NCBI GenBank assembly: GCA_937902695.1 | Contig: CALFNI010000071.1 | Span: 1-5,090 of the forward strand | From: an uncultured Rhodanobacteraceae bacterium | Lineage (GTDB): Bacteria; Pseudomonadota; Gammaproteobacteria; Xanthomonadales; Rhodanobacteraceae | DNA length: 5,090 nt | Reading direction: 5' to 3' | Part shown: piece by piece, positions 1-4,874 of the stretch | Layout of the letters: each line of letters begins with the position of its first letter | Position numbering within the stretch: the first letter of the stretch is position 1 | Notes under the pieces: model-generated | What the model saw: the letters and a program-made list of their open reading frames with translations, nothing else | Told to the model about the DNA's origin: nothing | Database searches by the model: none | Program-made: the position numbers and the translations under genes

Positions 1-55
1 ACGGCACGGCCGAGATGAGCAGCAAGATGCCGGTCGCATAGGTCGGTGTGCTCAC
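1..55 (-). CDS. N-terminus of a hydrophobic, probably membrane protein (partial)
   Basis: This is the first 18 codons of a gene that runs off the left edge. The start is GTG at 55-53, supported by an AGGGG ribosome binding site at 64-60 with five bases between. The visible peptide is MSTPTYATGILLLISAVP. A short polar head leads into a run of hydrophobic residues (GILLLISAV), as expected for a first transmembrane helix of an inner-membrane protein; an uncleaved anchor or signal peptide is also possible but lacks the usual early Lys/Arg. It is divergent from the exported-protein gene starting at 339, with about 280 bases between them. Too little is visible to name a family. The reading frame and start are seen directly; membrane location is inferred. 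Confidence 0.55.
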   Translation of the reverse strand, partial: MSTPTYATGILLLISAVP

Positions 56-59
56 GGTG

Positions 60-64
60 TCCCC
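60..64 (-). promoter_or_regulatory. Ribosome binding site for the GTG-start gene at the left edge
   Basis: AGGGG on the minus strand lies five bases upstream of the GTG at 55-53. It is the main reason to accept this non-ATG start. An ATG at 68-66 is in another frame and leads quickly away from the hydrophobic reading. Confidence 0.5.
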
Positions 65-200
65 TCATGTTCTGACGTGACGGGAAAGCGCGATCGAATG
101 CTGCCTTGCGCGATGGTTCGACGTCCGGCGTCGCAGCCGTGCAGACGATCGTCCCTCCGGTCGAATCGTCGGTACGCGTCCATTCGGCGCTTTCTCGCAC

Positions 201-208
201 AGTATACT
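201..208. promoter_or_regulatory. Candidate divergent promoter core: palindromic -10 box
   Basis: AGTATACT is a perfect 8-base palindrome, so TATACT (five of six matches to TATAAT) is read on both strands: at 203-208 on plus and at 206-201 on minus. It sits between the minus-strand gene starting at 55 and the plus-strand gene starting at 339, and is one of the few AT-rich spots in the region. No good TTGACA-like -35 is visible 16-18 bases away on either strand, so the element would need an activator or be weak. Otherwise I see nothing recognisable between 56 and 338. Confidence 0.35.
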
Positions 209-325
209 TAGACGCCCGCGACCCCGGCTGGAGAGCGCACGAATCCGGTGCGGGCGAAGAACGCATCCGCACGCCATCGCGCGCTCCCGATGAGCGGGTA
301 GTAGGATGGTTGCACGCGATGTCCC

Positions 326-330
326 GAGGG
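326..330 (+). promoter_or_regulatory. Ribosome binding site that selects the ATG at 339
   Basis: GAGGG ends eight bases before the ATG at 339. An in-frame ATG at 306 is preceded only by GTAGG directly abutting it, which is too close, and using it would put eleven residues in front of the signal peptide. The 339 start is therefore preferred. Confidence 0.55.
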
Positions 331-338
331 TGGCACCG

Positions 339-833
339 ATGAAAGCGTTTCCCGAAGTCTGCCTCGCTGTCGCATGGCTCGGCCTGGCCGCCGCGGCGAC
401 GGCCTCTCCCACGATCGAGCTCAAGGACGGCAGCCGCATCGAAGGCGAGATCCAGCGCATCGATGGTGGCGTCTACACGGTGCTTTCGCCCAGCATCGGC
501 ACCGTGCATGTCGCGGAGTCGAACATCGTACGGATCGTCTACGGCGACACCGCGTCCAGCGCAGCGGATTCGTCTGGCAAATCGTCGGCGCACGACGACG
601 CCCTCGCCGGCGAGATTCGACAACTCGAGACGCGTCTGGCGCAGGATCCGGCAGACATGCAGTCGATCATGAGCCTGCAGTCGGACCCGCAGATCCAGGC
701 CATCCTGAGCGATCCCGCGATCATCAAGGCCGTGCAGGAGGGGGACTATGCGAGCCTGCTCGGCAACGCGAAGATCCAGGCATTGGAAAACGACGAGCAC
801 TTCAAAGATCTGCTGAAGCAGAACGCTCATTGA
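339..833 (+). CDS. Exported protein with SH3/LSM-like N-domain and STI1-like C-domain
   Basis: The protein has 164 residues. Residues 1-22 look like a signal peptide: Lys2, then a hydrophobic stretch ending in an A-T-A site before Ser23, so it is probably periplasmic or secreted. Residues 25-68 (IELKDGSRIEGEI, then a VYTVLSPSIGTVHV segment) have the alternating pattern of a small beta barrel that recurs in bacterial proteins exposing LKDGS..GEI repeats. A Ser/Ala/Asp-rich linker covers about 70-88. Residues 92-162 are helical; SDPQIQAILSDPAIIKAVQEGD and the following KIQALENDEHFKDLL strongly resemble the STI1 (DP) helical domain of Hop/Sti1-type co-chaperones, which usually binds short hydrophobic peptides. 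No catalytic motif is seen. A periplasmic binding or chaperone-adaptor role is inference. The gene stands alone: its left neighbour is divergent and its right neighbour convergent. The domain readings are from pattern only, not a search. Confidence 0.8.
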   Translation: MKAFPEVCLAVAWLGLAAAATASPTIELKDGSRIEGEIQRIDGGVYTVLSPSIGTVHVAESNIVRIVYGDTASSAADSSGKSSAHDDALAGEIRQLETRLAQDPADMQSIMSLQSDPQIQAILSDPAIIKAVQEGDYASLLGNAKIQALENDEHFKDLLKQNAH

Positions 834-924
834 CCAAACAGACAAGCTCGGCGCAATAAAGCGGGTCTCGAGGCGTTCCCCGTTCCGGCACGACCAGCGC
901 GGGACTGCCTAGGTCCGGCGTCGG

Positions 925-1020
925 TCAGGTTGCGGGAGCGAATGCGGCGATCAGCAGCGACACGGCGGCAACGATCGCCTCGAGGATTGCACCGGCGATG
1001 CGGATCAGGACGTCTTTCAT
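925..1020 (-). CDS. Possible 31-residue hydrophobic peptide
   Basis: An ATG at 1020-1018 opens a 31-codon frame ending with TGA at 927-925. The peptide begins MKDVLIRIAG and continues with a long Ile/Leu/Val/Ala stretch (AILEAIVAAVSLLIAAF) ending in PAT. It has only Lys2, Asp3, Arg7 and Glu14 as charges, so it could span or lie along the inner membrane once. Codons have G or C in the third position almost throughout, like the neighbours. It begins 67 bases after the stop of the DUF1801 gene on the same strand and could share its transcript. The ribosome binding site is weak (GAGCGA, about seven bases upstream). Size and composition recall small single-helix membrane peptides such as type I toxin peptides or small membrane regulators, but no family is recognised. 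It may be chance. Confidence 0.35.
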   Translation of the reverse strand: MKDVLIRIAGAILEAIVAAVSLLIAAFAPAT

Positions 1021-1087
1021 GTGGGTCGCTCGCTTTGAATGAAGGGATGGGATCGTTCGTCTTGCGTCACCGGCATCGCATGCCTCT

Positions 1088-1639
1088 TCATCGTTTCTTG
1101 CCGAATCCGGGCATCGCCGTAGCCTGCTTCATCCACGATGCGGCCTGGCGTTCGTCGAGATCGTCGACCGATTCGAGGTCCACGCCGCGCGAGTCCTTGC
1201 CCATTCCAATCGGCGTGACCGGGGGTACGGGCTCGAGTGCGGTGCCGCGGCCGAACGTCAGCTTGACGTGGCCGGCGAAGCCGCCGCACGAGAAGCACCA
1301 GCCGTCGCCGATGCCGTACCAGGCCATTCCCCATTTCACGGAGCGCTTCAAGCCCGGCAACGTCCTGGCCGCCAGGGCATCGACGCGTTCGGCGATGCCG
1401 CGTTGCGGCTGTGGCAGGCTGCGGATATAGGCGAAAACCGGCTCGTCCCCGTCCTTGGCTTTTGCCGGGCTTGCGCGGCCCGTCATTGCGGCCGGCAGTT
1501 TTGCGGCGACGGCGTGCGCAGTCGTGCGATCGCGCGCTTTGCCCGGTCTGGCTGCCTTCGGCGTCGCCTTGCCGCGAGGGCCGGCATCCGGTTTTCGAGC
1601 CGTGCGGTTTTCCTTGCTGATGGCCTTTGCGCGTGCCAA
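1088..1639 (-). CDS. DUF1801 domain protein with basic histone-H1-like N-terminal tail
   Basis: The protein has 183 residues in two parts. Residues 1-62 are a Lys/Arg/Ala/Pro-rich tail with KATPKAA and SPAKAK runs, like the low-complexity tails of histone-H1-like bacterial DNA-binding proteins; it is predicted to be disordered. Residues 66-180 are a DUF1801 (YdhG-like) domain: the DEPVFAYIRSLP opening helix, the LPGLKRSVKWGMAWY motif at 94-108, a GWCFSCGGFAGHVKLTF beta strand pair at 113-129, and the C-terminal DSRGVDLESVDDLDERQAASWMKQA at 149-173. DUF1801 proteins are small cytoplasmic proteins with a frataxin-like fold; some are described as iron chaperones, but the biochemical role is mostly unknown. 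Cys115 and Cys118 (CFSC) are a possible metal or redox pair, which is inference. The start is TTG at 1639, chosen because of a perfect GGAGG six bases upstream; the next in-frame Met is residue 52, at the end of the tail. Tail function, perhaps nucleic-acid binding, is inferred. Confidence 0.9.
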   Translation of the reverse strand: MARAKAISKENRTARKPDAGPRGKATPKAARPGKARDRTTAHAVAAKLPAAMTGRASPAKAKDGDEPVFAYIRSLPQPQRGIAERVDALAARTLPGLKRSVKWGMAWYGIGDGWCFSCGGFAGHVKLTFGRGTALEPVPPVTPIGMGKDSRGVDLESVDDLDERQAASWMKQATAMPGFGKKR

Positions 1640-1645
1640 GTCACA

Positions 1646-1650
1646 CCTCC
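1646..1650 (-). promoter_or_regulatory. Ribosome binding site that selects the TTG start at 1639
   Basis: GGAGG on the minus strand lies exactly six bases before TTG at 1639-1637. It is the best Shine-Dalgarno match in the window and justifies the rare TTG start, and with it the basic tail as part of the protein. Confidence 0.75.
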
Positions 1651-1712
1651 GGTCGGAACCCGTGGAGCCGCGGCTGCGAGCGAAACCATGCCGCCGGCGG
1701 GAACGTTACCAT

Positions 1713-1796
1713 CGATAGGGCACGCCGCGCGATTCGAGGGCGTGTCCCGGAACGAGACCGTCGCGCCGATTCCGGTGCCTGCGCCCTTCCCTATCG
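1713..1796. repeat. Separated inverted repeat CGATAGGG / CCCTATCG
   Basis: Eight-base arms at 1713-1720 and 1789-1796 are exact reverse complements, 68 bases apart. They lie in the 228-base gap between the EF-hand gene and the DUF1801 gene, upstream of the latter. Such spacing would fit two half-sites of a DNA-looping regulator, but an 8-base match over this distance could be chance. Apart from this and the hairpins near 1824-1857 I see nothing in the gap. Confidence 0.2.
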
Positions 1797-1823
1797 CGGC
1801 GACGGATCGCTGACCTCACGAAT

Positions 1824-1857
1824 GCGCCGACGGCGCGCGCGCGACGCATGCGCGCGC
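1824..1857 (-). terminator. GC-only hairpins just after the EF-hand gene
   Basis: Two overlapping hairpins follow the stop codon of the EF-hand gene. The first has 8-bp arms, GCGCGCGC at 1850-1857 and 1835-1842, around a 7-base loop. The second is GCGCC-GAC-GGCGC at 1824-1836. They share bases and so are mutually exclusive. No T-run follows on the minus strand, so this is not a classical intrinsic terminator; it could protect the transcript 3' end or slow polymerase ahead of Rho. An alternating CG tract of this kind also has Z-DNA potential. The stems are seen directly; the role is inferred. Confidence 0.35.
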
Positions 1858-1867
1858 ACCTCGTGGC

Positions 1868-2272
1868 TTACTGCTTCGCGCACATCTCGTATTCGGCCTT
1901 CGTCACCTTCCCGTCGCTGTCGGCGTCGCACTTGGTGAAGTTCTGCTTGAGCCACGGCGTGGTGGCCTCGGATGCGAGGACGTATCCGTGATTCTTGGTG
2001 TCGATCGTCTTGAAGTCGGGACGAACGCCCATCGCCTTCGGCTGCACGAGGTTGTTGCCGGTGCTCTTGTCCTGCCCCACGGTGGCCGGGTTCGAACTCG
2101 TCGGCGTCGCAGGACTCACGAGATCCTGTCCCTTGCTCGTGTCGGCCGGGTCCTTGTGGTTCGTCTGCGGATTCGTCGCCGGCTGCGCCGTCTGTTCACC
2201 GCTCTGCGCAAAGCCGGTGACGGTCGCCGCCATGAGCGTGGCCGCCATGAACGCTTTCAGATAGGTATGCAT
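1868..2272 (-). CDS. Exported EF-hand calcium-binding protein
   Basis: The protein has 134 residues. A signal peptide covers 1-22 (Lys6, then a hydrophobic Ala/Met/Val stretch ending T-G-F-A-Q), so the mature protein should be periplasmic or secreted. Residues 23-80 are a polar low-complexity linker rich in Thr, Asn, Gln, Pro and Ser. Residues 84-131 form a pair of EF-hands. The second loop is canonical: D116-x-D118-x-D120-G-K122-V-T124-x-x-E127 has all the calcium ligands. The first (D91 to E102) keeps the first Asp, the central Gly and the final Glu but has Lys and His at ligand positions 3 and 5, so it probably does not bind calcium well. Cys115 and Cys131 bracket the good loop and could form a disulfide after export. 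The start at 2272 has AGGAG six bases upstream. Related EF-hand proteins are common in beta- and gammaproteobacteria; a calcium sensing or buffering role in the envelope is inference. It is monocistronic as far as visible. Confidence 0.92.
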   Translation of the reverse strand: MHTYLKAFMAATLMAATVTGFAQSGEQTAQPATNPQTNHKDPADTSKGQDLVSPATPTSSNPATVGQDKSTGNNLVQPKAMGVRPDFKTIDTKNHGYVLASEATTPWLKQNFTKCDADSDGKVTKAEYEMCAKQ

Positions 2273-2278
2273 GGAGAA

Positions 2279-2283
2279 CTCCT
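2279..2283 (-). promoter_or_regulatory. Ribosome binding site of the EF-hand gene
   Basis: AGGAG on the minus strand lies six bases before the ATG at 2272-2270, confirming the start. Confidence 0.65.
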
Positions 2284-2311
2284 GACTGAGCGGGCCAGGG
2301 TTCCGCTCGAG

Positions 2312-2335
2312 ATTGGCGATTCACGTTGCGCCAAT
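2312..2335. promoter_or_regulatory. Inverted repeat upstream of the EF-hand gene, operator candidate
   Basis: The arms ATTGGCG (2312-2318) and CGCCAAT (2329-2335) are perfect 7-base reverse complements with a 10-base spacer. The repeat is centred about 50 bases upstream of the EF-hand start codon. Arm length and one-turn-like spacing suit a dimeric helix-turn-helix repressor; a hairpin in the 5' leader is the alternative. No clear -10/-35 pair could be fixed around it. Confidence 0.4.
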
Positions 2336-2350
2336 GGAACTGGCTTTCCG

Positions 2351-2364
2351 ATGAACCGGTTCAT
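2351..2364. promoter_or_regulatory. 14-bp perfect palindrome ATGAACCGGTTCAT
   Basis: This is a continuous, mismatch-free 14-base palindrome in the 242-base gap between two minus-strand genes, 16 bases beyond the inverted repeat at 2312-2335 and about 85 bases upstream of the EF-hand start. It is a plausible binding site for a homodimeric regulator acting on that gene. No matching regulator is in the window. Confidence 0.4.
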
Positions 2365-2405
2365 GCGGCTGACGGTGTCGCCCACGGTCGCGAGTCGACT
2401 GCGCT

Positions 2406-2420
2406 GATTTTCAAAAAATC
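2406..2420 (-). other. A/T-rich symmetric tract after the hypothetical gene
   Basis: Six-base arms GATTTT and AAAATC surround a 3-base centre, making an isolated A/T tract in GC-rich DNA. It lies about 95 bases downstream of the stop codon of the minus-strand gene 2515-2826 and gives six consecutive T on that strand. The GC-rich stems further upstream (GCCGGC near 2440-2455) are too far from the T-run for a textbook terminator. It could be a weak terminator or a promoter-associated bend for the EF-hand gene. Confidence 0.2.
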
Positions 2421-2514
2421 GAATCCGTGCCCTGGCGCCGGCAGCCGGCCTCATCGGCGCGCGCGCCAGCCGTGCTCTGCCTTGGGATCGCCGGAGCCCG
2501 TGTCGGGCGCGGCG

Positions 2515-2826
2515 TCACCGCGTTGCGGAGCGCTGGAGTCGAGACGGGTTGTGCCGCGCCTCCTCGAAGGCATCGTCCCATCGAGCGGCGAGATCGAAGC
2601 CCCTCGCGATGTTGCTCGAAAGGAGGATGTCACCGGGGTAGCGCCGATTCACGTAGGCGACGAGCCCATCGACGACGAAGGTCCAGTGGCTGCTGCCCAT
2701 TCCTCGCGCAGCCGCGACGACCGCCAGGCGCCACAGGCGGTCATCGATCTCTGTCGACGAAGGTTCGCCCTCGAGCGAATCGAGCCAGGCGATGAAGTCG
2801 TCGTGGGCAGCGAGGTATGCCTGCAT
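2515..2826 (-). CDS. Hypothetical protein, 103 residues
   Basis: I do not recognise the family. The protein starts MQAYLAAHDDFIAWLDSLEG and appears soluble and mostly helical. There is no signal peptide or transmembrane stretch, and it is acidic at both ends of the core. Notable conserved-looking patches are EIDDRLWRLAVVAAARGMG (26-44), HWTFVVDGLVAYVNRRYPGD (47-66) and a final amphipathic helix FDLAARWDDAFEEARHNPSRL (77-97). Amino-acid composition is protein-like (Trp, Phe and Tyr spread, balanced charges), unlike the Arg/Ser/Pro-rich overlapping frames, which is why I accept this strand. The ribosome binding site is weak (TTAGG close to the ATG at 2826). It is divergent from the small gene at 2996. 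Coding status is inferred from composition. Confidence 0.65.
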   Translation of the reverse strand: MQAYLAAHDDFIAWLDSLEGEPSSTEIDDRLWRLAVVAAARGMGSSHWTFVVDGLVAYVNRRYPGDILLSSNIARGFDLAARWDDAFEEARHNPSRLQRSATR

Positions 2827-2984
2827 GGCCTAACGAGTCTGGAGTCGATCGGATCAGCTGAATGTACATCGGCCACGCATCGGCCCACCGCAGGACGCAA
2901 AGCTAGCTCGGCAATAGTGAGCGGATCGTCAACGCGTCGCGAACCGCTTGACACGTTTGCTAGTCTGGCAAGGAGCCCGCTCCT

Positions 2985-2991
2985 GGGAGGG
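2985..2991 (+). promoter_or_regulatory. Ribosome binding site that selects the ATG at 2996
   Basis: GGGAGGG ends four bases before the ATG at 2996. An upstream in-frame alternative start at 2948 overlaps a TTGACA sequence, has no ribosome binding site, and would add a sixteen-residue extension containing this binding site as codons. The 2996 start is therefore preferred. Confidence 0.65.
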
Positions 2992-2995
2992 TCCC

Positions 2996-3256
2996 ATGCT
3001 CCGAGTCGACCTGCACATCGTCCGCGTCACGCGCGAGTGGCGGCTCCAGAATGCCAACGCGAGAACCCTGGCCGTCTTTCGAGACGTCGAGGCTGCACAA
3101 GCCCACGCGGAGGCGACGGCGCGACAGCTTGGTACCCGTGGCCTCGCCGTACGCCTGATGGTGCATCCGCCCGGGCGCAGACCGCAGATATTCGATTTCC
3201 CGGCGCTGCGCATGCCGGCGGAATCGTACGCGCTGAGTTGCTGCGGACTGTGTTGA
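2996..3256 (+). CDS. Small DUF2188-like protein with a Cys-rich C-terminus
   Basis: The protein has 86 residues. The core (4-58) reads as a beta strand (VDLHIVRVTREWRLQ), a short turn (NANARTLAVFRD), a long helix rich in Ala (VEAAQAHAEATARQLGTRG) and a final strand (LAVRLMVHPPG). This beta-beta-alpha-beta order, with Trp in the first hairpin and an F-x-D..EA.A.A pattern, resembles DUF2188-type small proteins of unknown function; this is tentative. The tail ends in SCCGLC, placing Cys82, Cys83 and Cys86 at the extreme C-terminus, a possible metal, redox or modification site. No signal peptide is seen, so it is probably cytoplasmic. It lies 126 bases before the kaiC-like gene in the same direction, but a promoter candidate between them suggests separate transcription. 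The ribosome binding site is strong. Confidence 0.7.
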   Translation: MLRVDLHIVRVTREWRLQNANARTLAVFRDVEAAQAHAEATARQLGTRGLAVRLMVHPPGRRPQIFDFPALRMPAESYALSCCGLC

Positions 3257-3306
3257 CGCCGCGCGGGAACTGTCGCGTCCGCTCAGCCTCGAACCTAGCC
3301 TGCAGC

Positions 3307-3318
3307 CGCGGTACCGCG
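3307..3318. promoter_or_regulatory. 12-bp palindrome CGCGGTACCGCG upstream of the kaiC-like promoter
   Basis: This is a perfect 12-base palindrome ending five bases before the candidate -35 of the kaiC-like gene. Its position just upstream of -35 is typical of an activator site, but in GC-rich DNA such a palindrome can also arise by chance. Confidence 0.3.
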
Positions 3319-3323
3319 CGTCC

Positions 3324-3352
3324 GTGTCGAGCATGGAGGGCCGCGCTATAGT
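3324..3352 (+). promoter_or_regulatory. Candidate sigma-70 promoter of the kaiC-like operon
   Basis: The -10 box TATAGT (3347-3352, five of six matches) stands in a GC-rich surround, with GTGTCG at 3324-3329 as a weak -35 (three of six matches) at 17-base spacing. Transcription would start near 3359, giving a leader of about 24 bases before the ATG at 3383. The -10 box is flanked by CCGCG (3341-3345) and CGCGG (3354-3358), a short inverted repeat that a repressor could use. Confidence 0.45.
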
Positions 3353-3370
3353 CCGCGGGCTGCATCACCC

Positions 3371-3377
3371 AAGGTGG
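3371..3377 (+). promoter_or_regulatory. Ribosome binding site of the kaiC-like gene
   Basis: AAGGTGG lies five bases before the ATG at 3383. The in-frame GTG at 3374 falls inside this element, so it is unlikely to be the start. Confidence 0.5.
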
Positions 3378-3382
3378 TCGCA

Positions 3383-4873
3383 ATGTCCGACACGAGTGCC
3401 GACGTGAAGGCCCTGACCGGCATCAGCGGTCTGGATGATGTACTGCAAGGCGGACTCTCGCGTGGTCACATGTTCCTCCTCGAGGGCGAGCCGGGAGCCG
3501 GCAAGACCACAATCGCGATTCAGTTCCTGCTGGAAGGCGCCCGGTGCGGCGAGCGCTGCCTCTATATCTCGCTCTCGGAGACCGAGGAGGAATTGCGCCA
3601 GACCATCGCTTCGCACGGCTGGACATTGCCCGACTCGGTCGTCATTCACGAGCTCGCGCCGCCCGACGGCGCGCTGGCCGACGAGAAACGGCAGAGCCTC
3701 CTTCACTCGGCAGACCTCGAGCTCGGCGAAACCACGCGGCAGATCTTCGAGGCCGTGGATCGCGTGAAGCCCGACCGGATCGTGCTCGACAGCCTGTCGG
3801 AGATCCGTCTGCTCGCACAAAGCTCGCTGCGCTACCGGCGCCAGATTCTGGCGATCAAGCATTACTTCTCAAGACAGCACGTCACGGTCCTTTTCCTCGA
3901 CGATCTGACCGGCGAGACGGGCGACAAGACCGTGCACAGCATTGCGCACGGCGTGATCCGACTCGAGGAGATCGCGCCCGACTACGGCGCGGGACGTCGG
4001 CGCCTGCGGATTTCCAAATATCGCGCGCAGCATTACCGCGGCGGATACCACGACTTCGTCATCAAGCGCGGCGGCGTGCACGTGTATCCGCGCCTGGTCG
4101 CCCTCGAACACCACACGCGCTACGAGCGCACGAAACTCTCGACCGGGAATCGGGCGTTCGATTCGCTGCTCGGCGGGGGCGTCGAGAAAGGTTCGAGCAC
4201 GCTGATACTGGGTCCGGCGGGGACGGGCAAATCGCTCATCGCCCTCAGCTTCGCCATCGCTGCGATGAAGCGCGGGCAGCGGGTTGCGATGTTCGCGTTC
4301 GACGAGGAAATCGATCTCCTGTTCGACCGTACCCACGCGCTCGACATGGATCTCGAAAAGTTCATCGAGGATGGATTCCTCTTCATCGAGCAGGTCGACG
4401 CGGCGCAGGTCACGCCGGGCGAGTTCGCATACCGCGCGCGCGAGCTGGTCGATTCGAACGGCATTACCGAGGTCATCATCGACAGCATCAACGGCTATCG
4501 CGCGGCCATGCCGGAGGAAAACTCGCTCATCCTGCATATGCATGAGCTGCTGCAATACCTCAACCGGCGCGGCGCGAGCACCTTCATGACGGTCGCGCAG
4601 CACGGCATCGTCGGCACGATGGATGCGCCGGTCGACATCACCTATCTCGCCGACACGGTCATCCTGCTGCGCTACTTCGAAGCGGCGGGAGAGGTGCGGC
4701 GCGCCGTTTCTGTCGTCAAGAAACGCGCCGGCATGCACGAGACGACGATCCGCGAGTTCACGATCGGAGCGGGCGGCATCAAGGTCGGCGAACCTCTCTC
4801 GGCATTCACGGGCGTCCTGGCCGGCGTGCCGACCTTTACCGGCGATTCCCTGCCGCCCCCCAAGAGGACCTGA
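3383..4873 (+). CDS. kaiC: KaiC-family double-domain ATPase
   Basis: A complete 496-residue protein with the duplicated RecA-like architecture of KaiC (cyanobacterial KaiC is about 519). CI domain: TGISGLDDVLQGGLSRG opening, Walker A GEPGAGKT at 35-42, Walker B ending in D136 (RIVLDSLSE). CII domain: TGNRAFDSLLGGGVEKG opening, Walker A GPAGTGKS at 277-284, Walker B VIIDS ending in D367. The linker SKYRAQHYRGGYHDFVIKRGG at 211-231 is typical of the family. At the catalytic glutamate pair, CI has S65-E66 instead of Glu-Glu, and CII has D307-E308. The cyanobacterial Ser431-Thr432 phosphosites align with T420-Y421 (DITYLADT), so the normal phosphorylation cycle is not conserved. The C-terminal FTGVLAGVPTF resembles the A-loop start but the tail is short and Pro-rich. 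It should be a cytoplasmic hexameric ATPase acting in signalling with the next gene, one base downstream. Family assignment is firm; a clock function is not shown, and the symbol is used at family level only. Confidence 0.95.
   Translation: MSDTSADVKALTGISGLDDVLQGGLSRGHMFLLEGEPGAGKTTIAIQFLLEGARCGERCLYISLSETEEELRQTIASHGWTLPDSVVIHELAPPDGALADEKRQSLLHSADLELGETTRQIFEAVDRVKPDRIVLDSLSEIRLLAQSSLRYRRQILAIKHYFSRQHVTVLFLDDLTGETGDKTVHSIAHGVIRLEEIAPDYGAGRRRLRISKYRAQHYRGGYHDFVIKRGGVHVYPRLVALEHHTRYERTKLSTGNRAFDSLLGGGVEKGSSTLILGPAGTGKSLIALSFAIAAMKRGQRVAMFAFDEEIDLLFDRTHALDMDLEKFIEDGFLFIEQVDAAQVTPGEFAYRARELVDSNGITEVIIDSINGYRAAMPEENSLILHMHELLQYLNRRGASTFMTVAQHGIVGTMDAPVDITYLADTVILLRYFEAAGEVRRAVSVVKKRAGMHETTIREFTIGAGGIKVGEPLSAFTGVLAGVPTFTGDSLPPPKRT
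4862..4868 (+). promoter_or_regulatory. Ribosome binding site of the downstream kinase-like gene, inside the kaiC-like gene
   Basis: AAGAGGA lies six bases before the ATG at 4875 and is contained in the last codons of the kaiC-like gene. With the stop at 4871-4873 only one base before that ATG, this indicates translational coupling of the two proteins. Confidence 0.6.
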
Positions 4874-4874
4874 C

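Noticed and set aside
65..460. A 131-codon minus-strand frame over the left intergenic region and signal peptide gene
   Set aside because: Composition is rich in Arg, Ser and Ala with no domain, it runs antisense into the signal peptide of the exported protein, and it spans the divergent promoter region.
834..924. Possible terminator between the convergent ends
   Set aside because: Only a 4-bp stem (GGAC/GTCC around a 7-base loop near 902-916) without a T-run is seen, too weak to call.
1268..1813. A 181-codon plus-strand frame antisense to the DUF1801 gene
   Set aside because: The minus strand carries a recognisable DUF1801 domain with a perfect ribosome binding site; the plus frame shows no family signal.
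2927..2932. TTGACG on the minus strand as a -35 for the hypothetical gene starting at 2826
   Set aside because: The sequence 17 bases further (GAGCTA) is a poor -10, so only half a promoter is visible.
2948..2953. Consensus -35 sequence TTGACA upstream of the small gene at 2996
   Set aside because: At 16-18 bases downstream there is no TATAAT-like box (AGGAGC at 2971-2976), and the spacing does not fit a sigma-54 element either. It may still matter with an activator, but I cannot support a promoter.
2326..3351. A 341-codon open frame on the plus strand
   Set aside because: It overlaps two better-supported genes, one antisense and one in another frame, has an Arg/Ser/Pro-rich composition without any domain, and has no ribosome binding site. 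Long chance frames are common in GC-rich DNA.
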